Shown one piece after another: positions 9,299-18,831 of a stretch of DNA of 64,000 nucleotides. The stretch lies in the NCBI RefSeq assembly GCF_003012795.1, contig NZ_PXYH01000015.1:1-64000 (forward strand). The letters are read 5' to 3'. Position 1 is the stretch's first letter; each line of letters opens with the position of its first letter. The notes below the pieces were generated by a model that worked only from the letters and a program-made list of their open reading frames with translations, had not been told where the DNA came from and ran no database searches. The stretch is from Zobellella taiwanensis. Its GTDB lineage: Bacteria; Pseudomonadota; Gammaproteobacteria; Enterobacterales; Aeromonadaceae. A program made the translations under genes and the position numbers.

Positions 9299-10714
9299 TT
9301 AAAGTGGCGGAACTGTCGGCGGGCTCTCACGCTGGGCGGTGGCCAGCCCCGGATCCGTGGTCGGATTGTTCAGCCACAGCAGGCTCTGGTAGTACTGGCG
9401 CACATTATTGACAAACTTCTGGGCTTCCCGGCCGCGGGCATAGCCATAGCGGGTCTGGCTGTGCCACTGGGGCTGGTGCAGCAGGGGCAGGTTTTCCTTC
9501 ACCGCCGCCCAGGAATCCGGATCCTGATCCCGCAGCCGGGTCAGCCGGCGCACGTCCAGCAGGTGGCCCAGGCCCAGGTTGTAGGCCGCCAGGGCGAACC
9601 AGACCCGTTCATCCTCGGGAATGCTGTCGGGCAGACGCTCGATGAGCGAGGCCAGGTAATGGGCGCCGCCGCGGATGCTCTGTTCCGGATCCAGACGATC
9701 TTCCACCCCCACCTGCCTGGCGGTGTCCTCGGTCAGCATCATCATGCCCCTGACGCCGGTGTAGGAGCGGGCCTGGGGATCCCAGTGGGATTCCTGGTAA
9801 CTCACCGCCGCCAGCAGGCGCCAGTCCAGCTCGCCGGCATAACGTTCGAACAGGGGCTGGTAGCGGGGCAGCAGGTCTTCCGCCCGGCGCAGGAAGGTGC
9901 GGGTGTCCACATAATCGAAGTCCTGGATATGGCCGAAGTATTTTTCGTTGAGCCGAGCCAGGGTGCCGAGTTTTTGCTGTTCGCCGAAGAAGGTCAGCAT
10001 CCGGGCCAGCAGGCTGTCGTCGTCGCGCCGGTCAATAACCCAGGCCACCGGCTGGGGATCGCTCAGGCTGAACGCGGCCTCCACGTTGGGGTAATAACGC
10101 TGGGTGCGGGCCAGAAGGGTGTCCTCCACCAAGGTATGGTCGGCGCGGCCCTCGGCGACCTGGCGCAACAGGTCCTCCGCGTCGGCGTCGCGGCGGGTTT
10201 CCCAGCGCAGCTCGGGCAGTTCCTGCTGCAGGGCATGCAGCCATTCGGCCTGGCTGGAGCCGGCCAGCACCCGGATGTCGCCCGCTATCTGCTCCGGTCC
10301 CTGGGGGCGGGGCTCGCCCTTGCGGTAGACCAGGGTCTGGGCCACTTCGTACAGACTGGGCCCGAAGCGATATTGCTGGCGACGCAGGGGGGTACTGGTG
10401 AGGCCGGCGGCCAGCATGTCGACCTTGCCCGCGTCGAGCAGGGCGAAGAGATCGTCCAGGCTGTAGGCGGGTACCATGCGCAGCGCGACGCCGAGGTCAT
10501 CGGCAAAAGACAACGCCAGCTCGTAATCCAGTCCTTCCTGTTGGTCGTCGCGCAGGAAATAGTAGAGCGGATGATAGAGGGTTCCGACCCTGAGCTCGCC
10601 CCTGGCTTGGATCTGGGCCTGCTGGCTCCTGGCCTGGGGCTTGGCATCGCAGCCGGCCAGGGTCATCAGGCCCAGCAGCAGGGTGGTTCGGGAGAGCAAA
10701 AGAATACGGCGCAA
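9299..10714 (-). CDS. mltF: membrane-bound lytic murein transglycosylase MltF
   Basis: Lipoprotein that cleaves peptidoglycan glycan strands to 1,6-anhydromuropeptides. The signal peptide ends in the lipobox LAGC (LLLGLMTLAGCDAK). An amino-acid-binding-protein-like regulatory domain follows (about residues 35-265). The C-terminal SLT domain contains the catalytic Glu in SYQESHWDPQ and the AAYNLG motif. I chose the TTG at 10714: AGAGGA lies 8 bases upstream and it gives 471 residues, the family length. The longer frame to 10885 would cross its own promoter. Confidence 0.9.
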   Translation of the reverse strand: MRRILLLSRTTLLLGLMTLAGCDAKPQARSQQAQIQARGELRVGTLYHPLYYFLRDDQQEGLDYELALSFADDLGVALRMVPAYSLDDLFALLDAGKVDMLAAGLTSTPLRRQQYRFGPSLYEVAQTLVYRKGEPRPQGPEQIAGDIRVLAGSSQAEWLHALQQELPELRWETRRDADAEDLLRQVAEGRADHTLVEDTLLARTQRYYPNVEAAFSLSDPQPVAWVIDRRDDDSLLARMLTFFGEQQKLGTLARLNEKYFGHIQDFDYVDTRTFLRRAEDLLPRYQPLFERYAGELDWRLLAAVSYQESHWDPQARSYTGVRGMMMLTEDTARQVGVEDRLDPEQSIRGGAHYLASLIERLPDSIPEDERVWFALAAYNLGLGHLLDVRRLTRLRDQDPDSWAAVKENLPLLHQPQWHSQTRYGYARGREAQKFVNNVRQYYQSLLWLNNPTTDPGLATAQRESPPTVPPL

Positions 10715-10745
10715 GGGTCGGTTCCTCTGGTTGTACGACCGGCAT

Positions 10746-10774
10746 TTTATAGCAGAAGTCGACTCATTCGTCAG
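10746..10774 (-). promoter_or_regulatory. sigma70 promoter for mltF
   Basis: Minus strand: -35 CTGACG (10769-10774), 17-base spacer, extended -10 TGCTATAAA (TATAAA at 10746-10751). It sits about 30 bases upstream of the TTG start, which supports that start. Confidence 0.6.
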
Positions 10775-10828
10775 GTAATTGCGCCTATTCGCGCCGGACA
10801 GACCAGTAGCTCGCGCCGGAAATCGGCG

Positions 10829-10857
10829 TCGACAGGGCAGGGGTGTAAACCTATAAT
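10829..10857 (+). promoter_or_regulatory. sigma70 promoter for purL
   Basis: -35 TCGACA (10829-10834), 17-base spacer, consensus -10 TATAAT (10852-10857), about 50 bases before the purL ATG. No clear PurR palindrome was seen. Confidence 0.75.
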
Positions 10858-10908
10858 ACCGCCAATTTCTCAACCCCCCATTCACTCACGCTTTGAGAAT
10901 CAGCCACT

Positions 10909-13900
10909 ATGGAAATACTGAGAGGCTCGCCGGCCTTATCCGGTTTCAGAACCCAGGCGATCATCCGCCGCGCCCAGGAGCAGGAACTGCCGCTGGCGGG
11001 ACTGGACACCGAGTATGTGCACTTTGTCGCGTTGAACGCCAACCTCGAGGCCGACACCCGACAAACCCTGAGCCGCTTGCTCGACAGCCCCGCCCAGGGC
11101 ATTACCCCGGCCGCCGGCAGCCTGCTGGTGCTGGTCACTCCCAGGCCCGGTACCCTTTCCCCCTGGTCCAGTAAGGCCACCGACATCGCCCGCAACTGCG
11201 GCCTGGCCCAGGTCAGGCGCATCGAGCGCGGTATCGCCTATTACCTTAGTTTCGAGCGTGAACCTACCGCCGTTGAGTTAAAGGCCATCAAGAGCCTGTT
11301 GCACGACCGCATGACCGAGGTGACCCTCGACAGCCTGGACGCCGCCGACTGCCTGTTTGCCCAGGCCGAGCCGGCGCCGCTGACCTCGGTCGATATCCTC
11401 ACCGGCGGCCGCGAAGCCCTGGCCGAGGCCAACCTGCGCATGGGCCTGGCCCTGGCGGAAGACGAAATCGACTACCTGTACGAGGGTTTCAGCAAGCTGG
11501 GGCGTAATCCCAACGACATCGAACTCTACATGTTCGCCCAGGCCAACTCCGAGCACTGCCGGCACAAGATTTTCAACGCCGACTGGACCATAGACGGCGT
11601 CGAGCAGCCCAAGTCCCTGTTCAAGATGATCAAGAACACCTTCGAGCAGGTGCCCGACCATGTGCTGTCCGCCTACAAGGACAACGCCGCCGTCATGGCC
11701 GGTTCGCCGGCGGGCCGCTTTTTCCCCAGCCCCGAGTCGGGCGAGTACCGCTATCACCAGGAAGACATCCATATCCTGATGAAGGTGGAAACCCACAACC
11801 ACCCCACCGCCATCTCTCCCTATCCGGGCGCCGCCACCGGCTCCGGCGGCGAAATCCGCGACGAGGGCGCCACCGGCCGGGGTTCCAAGCCCAAGGCGGG
11901 CCTGGTGGGCTTTAGCGTATCCAACCTGAAGATTCCCGGCTACCCGCGGCCCTGGGAGCAGGACTTCGGCAAGCCCGAGCGCATCGTCAGCGCCCTCGAC
12001 ATCATGATCGACGGCCCCCTGGGCGGTGCGGCCTTCAACAACGAATTCGGCCGTCCGGCCCTGCTCGGCTACTTCCGTACCTACGAGGAGCAGGTCTCCA
12101 GCTTCAATGGCGAGGAAGTGCGCGGCTACCACAAGCCGATCATGATCGCCGGCGGCCTCGGCAATATCCGCGCCGAGCACGTGCAGAAGGGTGAGATCAC
12201 CGTCGGCGCCAGGCTGGTGGTGCTGGGTGGCCCGGCCATGAACATCGGCCTGGGCGGCGGTGCCGCTTCCAGCATGGCTTCTGGCCAGTCCAGCGAGGAT
12301 CTGGATTTTGCCTCGGTGCAGCGGGACAACCCCGAGATGGAGCGCCGCTGTCAGGAAGTGATCGACCGTTGCTGGGCCCTGGGTGACGCCAACCCCATCC
12401 AGTTTATCCACGACGTGGGCGCGGGCGGCCTGTCCAACGCCATGCCGGAGCTGGTCAACGACGGCGGCCGCGGCGGCCGTTTCAACCTGCGTGATATTCC
12501 CAACGACGAGCCGGGCATGAGCCCGCTGCAGATCTGGTGCAACGAATCCCAGGAGCGTTATGTGCTGTCGGTGGCCGCCGACCGCCTGGCCGAGTTCGAG
12601 GCCATCTGCCGCCGGGAGCGCGCGCCCTTCGCGGTGATCGGCGAGGCCACCGCCGAGCCGCACCTCGGCCTGCACGACAGCCACTTCGACAACCAGCCCA
12701 TCGACATGCCGCTGGAAGTGCTGCTGGGCAAACCACCCAAGATGCAGCGGGACGTGGCAAGCCGTACCCACCAGAGCCCGGCGCTGGATGTGCACGGCAT
12801 CAACCTCAAGGACGCCGTGGAACGGGTGCTGACCCTGCCCACCGTGGCCGACAAGGGCTTCCTGATCACCATCGGTGACCGCACCGTCACCGGCCTGGTG
12901 GCCCGGGATCAGATGGTGGGCCCCTGGCAGGTGCCGGTGGCCGACTGCGCCGTCACCGCCGCTGCCTACGACACCTATGCCGGCGAGGCCATGTCCATGG
13001 GCGAGCGCGCCCCGGTGGCGCTGCTCGACTTCGCCGCCTCCGCGCGGCTGGCGGTGGCCGAAGCCATCACCAACATTGCCGCCACCGATATCGGCGATCT
13101 CAAGCGCATCAAGCTGTCCGCCAACTGGATGTCCGCCGCCGGTCACCCGGGCGAGGACGCCGGCCTGTATGAGGCCGTCAAGGCGGTGGGCGAGGAACTG
13201 TGCCCGGTGCTGGGCCTGACCATACCGGTGGGCAAGGACTCCATGTCCATGAAAACCCGCTGGCAGCAGGACGGCGAGGACAAGGCGGTCACCGCACCGA
13301 TGTCGCTGGTGATTTCCGCCTTTGCCCGGGTCAACGACGTGCGGGCCACCGTCACCCCCTGGCTGCGTACCGAGCAGGGCGAGACCGATCTCGTTTATGT
13401 GGATCTGGGCAACGGCAAGAACCGCCTGGGCGCCTCCGCCCTGGCCCAGGTTTACCGCCAGCTGGGCGACAAGCCCGCCGACCTGGACAACCCCGAGCAG
13501 CTCAAGGGCTTTTTCTACGCCATCCAGGCGCTGCTGGCCGAGCAGAAACTGCTGGCCTACCATGACAAGGGCGACGGCGGCCTGTTGGTGACCCTGGCGG
13601 AAATGGCCTTTGCCGGCAATACTGGCCTCGATGTCGAGCTGGATCTGCTCGGCGCCGATCACCTGGCCGCCCTGTTCAACGAAGAGCTGGGCGCCGTGCT
13701 GCAGGTGCGTCGCGACGACAAGGAAGCGGTGCTCACCTGCCTGGCCGGCCACGGCCTGGCCGCCTGCACCCATGTCATTGGCGCGCCCAACCAGGACGAC
13801 ACCCTGCGGCTGCTGGCAAACGGCGAAGAAATTTACGCCGAGTCACGCACTGCGCTGCGCCGGCTCTGGTCCGAGACCAGCTACCGCATGCAGGCCCTGC

Positions 13901-14799
13901 GCGACAACCCCGACTGTGCCCGCTCCGAGTTCGACGCCAAGCTGGAGGCCGACAACCCCGGTTTGTCGGTGTCGCTCAGTTTCGATCCCAAGGAAGACAT
14001 CGCCGCGCCCTTTATCGCCAAGGGTGTGCATCCCAAGATGGCCATACTGCGCGAGCAGGGGGTCAACTCCCATCTGGAAATGGCGGCCGCCTTCGATCGG
14101 GCCGGCTTCAGCGCCATCGATGTGCACATGAGCGATCTGCAGAGCGGCCGCCACCGGCTGGACGAGTTCGCCGGCCTGGTGGCCTGTGGCGGCTTCTCCT
14201 ACGGTGACGTGCTCGGCGCCGGCGGCGGCTGGGCCAAGAGCATTCTGTTCAACGAGGCGCTGCGCGCCCAGTTCGAGGCCTTCTTTCAGCGCGACGACAG
14301 CTTCGCCCTCGGCGTGTGCAACGGCTGCCAGATGCTGTCCCAGCTGCGGGATCTGATCCCCGGTGCGGCCCACTGGCCGGACTTTGTGCGCAATACCTCC
14401 GAGCGCTTCGAAGCCCGCTTCAGCCTGGTGGAAGTACAGGAGTCGCCCAGCCTGTTCCTGTCCGGCATGGCCGGCTCGCGCCTGCCCATCGCCGTATCCC
14501 ACGGCGAGGGCCGGGTCCAGCCGCTGCGTGCCGATATTGCGGCTATAGAGGCAAGCGGTACCGTGGCGCTGCGCTATGTGGACCACCATGGCCAGGCGAC
14601 CGAGCGCTATCCGTTCAACCCCAACGGCTCCGCCAACGGCATCACCGGCCTGTCCAGCGAAGACGGCCGGGTCACCATCATGATGCCGCACCCGGAGCGG
14701 GTGTTCCGCACCGTGGCCAACTCCTGGCACCCGGACACCTGGGGCGAGGACGGCGGCTGGATGCGCATCTTCCGCAACGCGCGGAAAAATCTGGGCTAG
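10909..14799 (+). CDS. purL: phosphoribosylformylglycinamidine synthase (single-chain PurL)
   Basis: Fourth step of purine synthesis: FGAR + ATP + glutamine to FGAM. At 1296 residues this is the large single-chain form of gammaproteobacteria. An N-terminal PurS-like domain (about 1-140) is followed by the linker, two AIRS-like synthase halves ([20 protein letters not shown] marks the ATP region) and a C-terminal class I glutamine amidotransferase. The amidotransferase triad is C1137 (CNGCQML), H1261 and E1263 (HPE). It is transcribed alone, with its own promoter and a strong terminator, divergent from mltF. The long open frame antisense to it is a codon-bias shadow. Confidence 0.98.
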   Translation: MEILRGSPALSGFRTQAIIRRAQEQELPLAGLDTEYVHFVALNANLEADTRQTLSRLLDSPAQGITPAAGSLLVLVTPRPGTLSPWSSKATDIARNCGLAQVRRIERGIAYYLSFEREPTAVELKAIKSLLHDRMTEVTLDSLDAADCLFAQAEPAPLTSVDILTGGREALAEANLRMGLALAEDEIDYLYEGFSKLGRNPNDIELYMFAQANSEHCRHKIFNADWTIDGVEQPKSLFKMIKNTFEQVPDHVLSAYKDNAAVMAGSPAGRFFPSPESGEYRYHQEDIHILMKVETHNHPTAISPYPGAATGSGGEIRDEGATGRGSKPKAGLVGFSVSNLKIPGYPRPWEQDFGKPERIVSALDIMIDGPLGGAAFNNEFGRPALLGYFRTYEEQVSSFNGEEVRGYHKPIMIAGGLGNIRAEHVQKGEITVGARLVVLGGPAMNIGLGGGAASSMASGQSSEDLDFASVQRDNPEMERRCQEVIDRCWALGDANPIQFIHDVGAGGLSNAMPELVNDGGRGGRFNLRDIPNDEPGMSPLQIWCNESQERYVLSVAADRLAEFEAICRRERAPFAVIGEATAEPHLGLHDSHFDNQPIDMPLEVLLGKPPKMQRDVASRTHQSPALDVHGINLKDAVERVLTLPTVADKGFLITIGDRTVTGLVARDQMVGPWQVPVADCAVTAAAYDTYAGEAMSMGERAPVALLDFAASARLAVAEAITNIAATDIGDLKRIKLSANWMSAAGHPGEDAGLYEAVKAVGEELCPVLGLTIPVGKDSMSMKTRWQQDGEDKAVTAPMSLVISAFARVNDVRATVTPWLRTEQGETDLVYVDLGNGKNRLGASALAQVYRQLGDKPADLDNPEQLKGFFYAIQALLAEQKLLAYHDKGDGGLLVTLAEMAFAGNTGLDVELDLLGADHLAALFNEELGAVLQVRRDDKEAVLTCLAGHGLAACTHVIGAPNQDDTLRLLANGEEIYAESRTALRRLWSETSYRMQALRDNPDCARSEFDAKLEADNPGLSVSLSFDPKEDIAAPFIAKGVHPKMAILREQGVNSHLEMAAAFDRAGFSAIDVHMSDLQSGRHRLDEFAGLVACGGFSYGDVLGAGGGWAKSILFNEALRAQFEAFFQRDDSFALGVCNGCQMLSQLRDLIPGAAHWPDFVRNTSERFEARFSLVEVQESPSLFLSGMAGSRLPIAVSHGEGRVQPLRADIAAIEASGTVALRYVDHHGQATERYPFNPNGSANGITGLSSEDGRVTIMMPHPERVFRTVANSWHPDTWGEDGGWMRIFRNARKNLG

Positions 14800-14823
14800 A
14801 TCCCAGTCCGGAACCTCTGTTTC

Positions 14824-14855
14824 AAGCCCGCAGCAATGCGGGCTTTTTATTTTTC
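14824..14855 (+). terminator. intrinsic terminator after purL
   Basis: AAGCCCGCA (14824-14832), GCAA loop, TGCGGGCTT (14837-14845), then a T-rich tract TTTATTTTTC. Confidence 0.9.
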
Positions 14856-14970
14856 GTTTGAGTCTATATGATGGAGCTGCCCGAAAAATAACCAGGCCTG
14901 ACGACGCCGGACTTCCAACAAGCGGGTAACGGAAACAGCTTCCTCCTCAACTCAACCATAGAGCACGGAC

Positions 14971-16719
14971 ATGGACGAAAGCGATTTGTTATGGGCGAGC
15001 TCGGCCGATCTGCACCTGGCCAGCGAGGCTGGCCTGCGCGAGCTGGCCAGCAGCTCCATCGCCCTGGCCCGGCAGATCATGCAACATACCCGGGAAGGCA
15101 TAGTGGTGATGGATGCCCGAGGCCGGGTCGTGGGCGTCAACCCGGCCTTTTGCCGGCTCAGCGAACTGGATGCGGATGCCATTCACGGCTGCCATATCAC
15201 CAATATCAATGAAGATCTGCACGAGCGTCGCTACTACCGCCAGATCTGGCACCGGCTGCAGCAGGCGGGCTACTGGCAGGGAGAAGTGCAGCACCATACC
15301 CGTCAAGGCCGGCTGGCCACCCATTGGCTGATGCTGCACCTGATCCGCGACGACCGCGGCCGGGTCACCCATATCATCGGCATCCTCGACGACATCAGCC
15401 GGCTCAAGCAATCGGAAGAAAGGCTCAGCTATCTGGCCCACCACGATGCCCTCACCGGCACCGCCAACCGGGGCTTTCTGCTGAGCTGGTTTGCCAAGGT
15501 GCGCCTGGCGCTGGAAGACGGGGAGCAACTGGCGTTGCTGTTTATCGATCTCGACCGCTTCAAGCCGATCAACGACAGCTTCGGCCACGGGGTCGGCGAC
15601 CAGGTGCTCAAGGCCCTGGCCGGCCGGCTGCTGGCGCTGGTGGATGCCAACGAGCTGGTGGCCCGCATCGGCGGCGACGAATTCGTGATGATCTGGCGCG
15701 GCCCGCTGAAGGAGCAGGAACTGCTGGCCAAGGCCGAGCAGTTGCTCGACCAGTTGGAGGCCCCGGTGCTGGTGGGCGAGTACGAACTCTGCGTTGGCGC
15801 CAGCATCGGCGTCAGCCTCTATCCCGAGCACGGGGTTGAGATAGAAACCCTGCTGCGCTATGCCGACAGCGCCATGTACGAGGCCAAGACCTTCAGCAGC
15901 GCCAAGGTGTGCCTGTTCGACAGTGCCCAGTTCGCCCGGCTGGAGCGGCAACACCGGCTGGCGGGGGAATTTCGGCGGGCGCTGGAGGAGGATCAGCTGT
16001 TTCTCGAGTACCAGCCGAGGACGGCGCTTCATTCCCAGCGTCTGCTGAGCCTGGAGGCCCTGTTGCGCTGGCGCCACCCCGAGCTTGGCACCCTCTATCC
16101 CGAGCAGTTTCTGCCGGCCGCCAAGGATGCCGGCCTGCTGTGCCGGCTGGCGGAGTGGGTGTTTACCCGGGTGGCCGGCCAGCAACGGTGCTGGCGAGAG
16201 GGGGGCGGCTGGCGCGGGCCGGTCAGCGTCAACCTGAGCGGGCTGGAGCTGGAGCAGCACAAGGCGGAGCGGCTGCTGGAGCTGCTGGGCGGAGAGGGCG
16301 TCAGCCCCGACAGCATCATGGTCGAGCTGCGCAGCGACTTCATCATGCGGCGCAGCGAGTCGTTGCTGGGGGTGCTGGCCGCCTTTCGTCGCGCCGGCAT
16401 GGCCATCTACCTGGACAACGTGGGCGACGGCCGGCTCAGTTTCAGCAAGCTGCGCCAACTGCCCATCGACGGCATCAAGCTGGATCGCAGCCTGCTGTCG
16501 AGCCATTTCGACCCTGTCGACCAGTCGGTGATCCGGGCACTGCTGCTGCTGGCCCAGAGCCTGGGGCTGGAAGTGGTGGCCTGCGGGGTGGAAACCGCCG
16601 AGCAGATGGAGTTTTTGCGCCGCCATGGTTGCGGCTCGGTACAGGGCCAACTGCTGGCCTCGCCGATGAGCCCGGCGCAGCTGGAGCGCTTTTGGCAGGA
16701 GCCGGCCGCCCTGGCTTGA
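14971..16719 (+). CDS. PAS-GGDEF-EAL protein; likely diguanylate cyclase with degenerate EAL domain
   Basis: Cytoplasmic c-di-GMP signalling protein of 582 residues; no transmembrane helix is seen. PAS domain about 35-140, GGDEF domain about 150-305 and EAL domain about 325-575. The cyclase motif is intact (GGDEF at 234-238), but the upstream RxxD inhibitory site is not (D-A-N-E there). In the EAL half the EAL triplet (362-364), N in SVNLSG and K/D in KLDRS remain. However, the usual ELTE reads ELRS and the metal-binding DDFGTG reads DNVGDG, so phosphodiesterase activity is doubtful. I infer a cyclase, or a cyclase with a c-di-GMP/GTP-sensing EAL. Confidence 0.88.
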   Translation: MDESDLLWASSADLHLASEAGLRELASSSIALARQIMQHTREGIVVMDARGRVVGVNPAFCRLSELDADAIHGCHITNINEDLHERRYYRQIWHRLQQAGYWQGEVQHHTRQGRLATHWLMLHLIRDDRGRVTHIIGILDDISRLKQSEERLSYLAHHDALTGTANRGFLLSWFAKVRLALEDGEQLALLFIDLDRFKPINDSFGHGVGDQVLKALAGRLLALVDANELVARIGGDEFVMIWRGPLKEQELLAKAEQLLDQLEAPVLVGEYELCVGASIGVSLYPEHGVEIETLLRYADSAMYEAKTFSSAKVCLFDSAQFARLERQHRLAGEFRRALEEDQLFLEYQPRTALHSQRLLSLEALLRWRHPELGTLYPEQFLPAAKDAGLLCRLAEWVFTRVAGQQRCWREGGGWRGPVSVNLSGLELEQHKAERLLELLGGEGVSPDSIMVELRSDFIMRRSESLLGVLAAFRRAGMAIYLDNVGDGRLSFSKLRQLPIDGIKLDRSLLSSHFDPVDQSVIRALLLLAQSLGLEVVACGVETAEQMEFLRRHGCGSVQGQLLASPMSPAQLERFWQEPAALA

Positions 16720-16725
16720 GCGGCG

Positions 16726-17271
16726 CTAGTCCAGACCGTGCAGCCTGAGCCGGCCCGGGTCGATTTCCAGCCCCAGGATCTGCCCCCGCAACTGTTGTTG
16801 CAGGGGATCCCGGGCATCGAGCACATATACCGGATACTGAGACAGATAGCCGGCCACGCCCTGCAGCAGCATGGGCAGCATAAAGCCCGCCTGGGGCAGG
16901 CCGCCGTCGTCGTTGAGTCGGTAGCTGAGCAGCTCGAACTCGTCCAGGTAAAGGGCGCCCTGCTCGCTGTCGTAGCGGGGGCGGGCGCTAAAATCGCCGT
17001 TCAGATCCCAGGTAAAGCGCCGCTCTCCCTGGCTGACGGAAATAATGCCCCGGCCGGTGACTCTGGCCTTGTCGGCCTCCTGGCGGCCGAGTTCCACCCG
17101 GAGATCCTCAAGTCGTATTCCCGCCGCCAGCCAGTCGCCCAGGGTCAGCGGAAACTCCCGCCCGAGCTGGCGTTCGAGCTCGCTGTTGAGCTGTTGCTCG
17201 GTGATCGTCAGGGTTTGCGCTCCTGCCAGATTGCTTATCCCAATGAGAAATAAAAAAAGTATAATAATCAT
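16726..17271 (-). CDS. DUF1439 (YceB-like) exported protein
   Basis: Resembles the DUF1439 family of E. coli YceB, a small envelope protein of unknown biochemical role. Residues 1-18 form a signal peptide ending LAGA|Q. There is no lipobox cysteine, so a soluble periplasmic form is predicted, unlike the lipoprotein YceB. The mature part (about 163 residues) is mixed alpha/beta. It converges on the GGDEF-EAL gene (6-base gap) and diverges from clsA. The AT-rich start of the gene (ATGATTATTATACTT) contains a TATAAT on the plus strand (17260-17265) that could serve clsA. Confidence 0.75.
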   Translation of the reverse strand: MIIILFLFLIGISNLAGAQTLTITEQQLNSELERQLGREFPLTLGDWLAAGIRLEDLRVELGRQEADKARVTGRGIISVSQGERRFTWDLNGDFSARPRYDSEQGALYLDEFELLSYRLNDDGGLPQAGFMLPMLLQGVAGYLSQYPVYVLDARDPLQQQLRGQILGLEIDPGRLRLHGLD

Positions 17272-17327
17272 AGGCCTGTGTCCATGTCCTGGGATTGCCT
17301 GTCCTGTTTGAGAGGAGCTAGGCGTTT

Positions 17328-18785
17328 TTGAGCGATTATATCTATACGGTAATAGGATGGCTGCTGTTTGTCGCCCACACCAGCCTGGTGCTGGGGGTGA
17401 CCTTCAGGGTGATCATGAAGCGCCGGGCGGTGGGGGTCTCCCTGGCCTGGCTGGCCCTCATCTATGCCATCCCCATCCTCGGGGTGGCGGCCTATATACT
17501 GTTTGGCGAGGTTCGCCTGGGCCGCAAGCGGGCAGAGCGCGCCAAGTCCATGTACCGGCCCCATGCCGACTGGATCAATGTGCTGGTATCCCGCTTCCCG
17601 GGACAGCAGTTCGAGGTGAGCGATCCGGCTCGGCCCATTTACGAGCTGGTCAAGGCCCGGCTCAACATGCCCATGCTGAGCGGCAACGGCATGACCCTGC
17701 TGCAGCGTCCGGACGAGATACTGCAGGCCCTGCGCCGGGATATTGCCGCGGCGCGCAGTTCCTGCTACCTGGAGTTCTACATCTGGCATCCGGGCGGGCA
17801 GGCCGACGAGGTGGCCTACGCCCTGATGGATGCCGCCCGGCGCGGAGTGGACTGCCGGCTGCTGCTGGATTCGGTCGGCAGCGCCGATTTCTTTCGCAGC
17901 CGCTGGCCCAAGCGGATGCGGGAGGCGGGGGTCAAGGTGGTCGAGGTGCTGCCGGTGGGCGCCCTGCGGGTGTTGTTTGAGCGTCAGGATCTGCGCATGC
18001 ACCGCAAGCTGGTGGTGATCGACGACGACGTCGCCTACACCGGCTCCATGAACCTGGTGGACCCTGCCTGCTTCAAGCAGGATGCCGGTGTGGGCCAGTG
18101 GGTGGACATCATGCTGCGCATCCGCGGCCCCATAGTGCCCATTATCTGGTCCCTGTTCGTGTGGGACTGGGAAATGGAAACCGGCGAACGGTTGCTGGAG
18201 CAACTGGAATACCATCCCATCAGTTGCCTGGACAATCAGCTCAAGCTGCAACTGCTGCCTTCGGGCCCCTTTATGGGCGGAGACGCCATTGCCCAGAGCC
18301 TGCTCACCGCCGTCTACCAGGCCCGGCGCCGGCTGGTGCTGATCACGCCCTACTTTGTGCCGGACGATCCCCTGGTGGCGGCCCTGTGTTCCGCCGCCGA
18401 CCGGGGCGTGGAGGTGCAACTGGTGCTGCCGGCCAAAAACGACTCGCGCATGGTCAACCACGCCTGCAACGCCTTTTTCGACGAGCTGCTGCACGCCGGG
18501 GTGGAGATCCATCTGTACGCCGCCGGCCTGCTGCATACCAAGTGCGTGCTGGTGGATCACCAGTTCGCCCTGGTGGGCACGGTCAACCTGGACAAGCGCA
18601 GCCTGTGGCTGAACTTCGAGATGACGCTGCTGGTGGACGATGGCCAGGCCATGGGCGAGTTGCTGCAACTGGCGGACGAGTACCTGAGCGATGCCAAGCC
18701 CCTGTCCTGGCTGGAATGGCGCCAGCGCCCCCTGCGCAAGCGGGTGGCGGAGAACCTCTTCTACCTGATGAGCCCGCTGCTATAA
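17328..18785 (+). CDS. clsA: cardiolipin synthase ClsA
   Basis: Inner-membrane enzyme that condenses two phosphatidylglycerols into cardiolipin and glycerol. Two N-terminal transmembrane helices (about residues 5-25 and 38-58) precede two phospholipase-D HKD motifs. The first is H225-R-K227-x4-D232 and the second is H403-T-K405-x4-D410. Length of 485 residues is that of ClsA. The start is TTG at 17328 with AGAGGAG 10 bases upstream. A short stretch of heptamer-like sequence, rather than a clean terminator, separates it from the convergent alaA. Confidence 0.96.
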   Translation: MSDYIYTVIGWLLFVAHTSLVLGVTFRVIMKRRAVGVSLAWLALIYAIPILGVAAYILFGEVRLGRKRAERAKSMYRPHADWINVLVSRFPGQQFEVSDPARPIYELVKARLNMPMLSGNGMTLLQRPDEILQALRRDIAAARSSCYLEFYIWHPGGQADEVAYALMDAARRGVDCRLLLDSVGSADFFRSRWPKRMREAGVKVVEVLPVGALRVLFERQDLRMHRKLVVIDDDVAYTGSMNLVDPACFKQDAGVGQWVDIMLRIRGPIVPIIWSLFVWDWEMETGERLLEQLEYHPISCLDNQLKLQLLPSGPFMGGDAIAQSLLTAVYQARRRLVLITPYFVPDDPLVAALCSAADRGVEVQLVLPAKNDSRMVNHACNAFFDELLHAGVEIHLYAAGLLHTKCVLVDHQFALVGTVNLDKRSLWLNFEMTLLVDDGQAMGELLQLADEYLSDAKPLSWLEWRQRPLRKRVAENLFYLMSPLL

Positions 18786-18831
18786 ATACTGGGGACTGGG
18801 GATCCCTAGTCCCTGATCCCGAGTCACCGCT
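18786..18831. repeat. degenerate heptamer-like repeat between convergent clsA and alaA
   Basis: The 46-base gap contains GGGGACT, GGGGATC and the reverse-oriented AGTCCC and GATCCC. It resembles one or two diverged units of the heptamer arrays seen elsewhere in the window. GGGACT/AGTCCC can pair as a hairpin, but no T-tract follows. Confidence 0.45.

Noticed and set aside
10715-10885. Longer MltF start
   Set aside because: It would include the mltF promoter and a non-hydrophobic extension before the signal peptide; TTG 10714 has a ribosome site at ideal spacing.
11278-13773. 831-codon open frame antisense to purL
   Set aside because: Caused by GC-rich codon bias in purL; no ribosome site, repetitive His/Gly/Gln-rich translation, and purL itself is complete and conserved.
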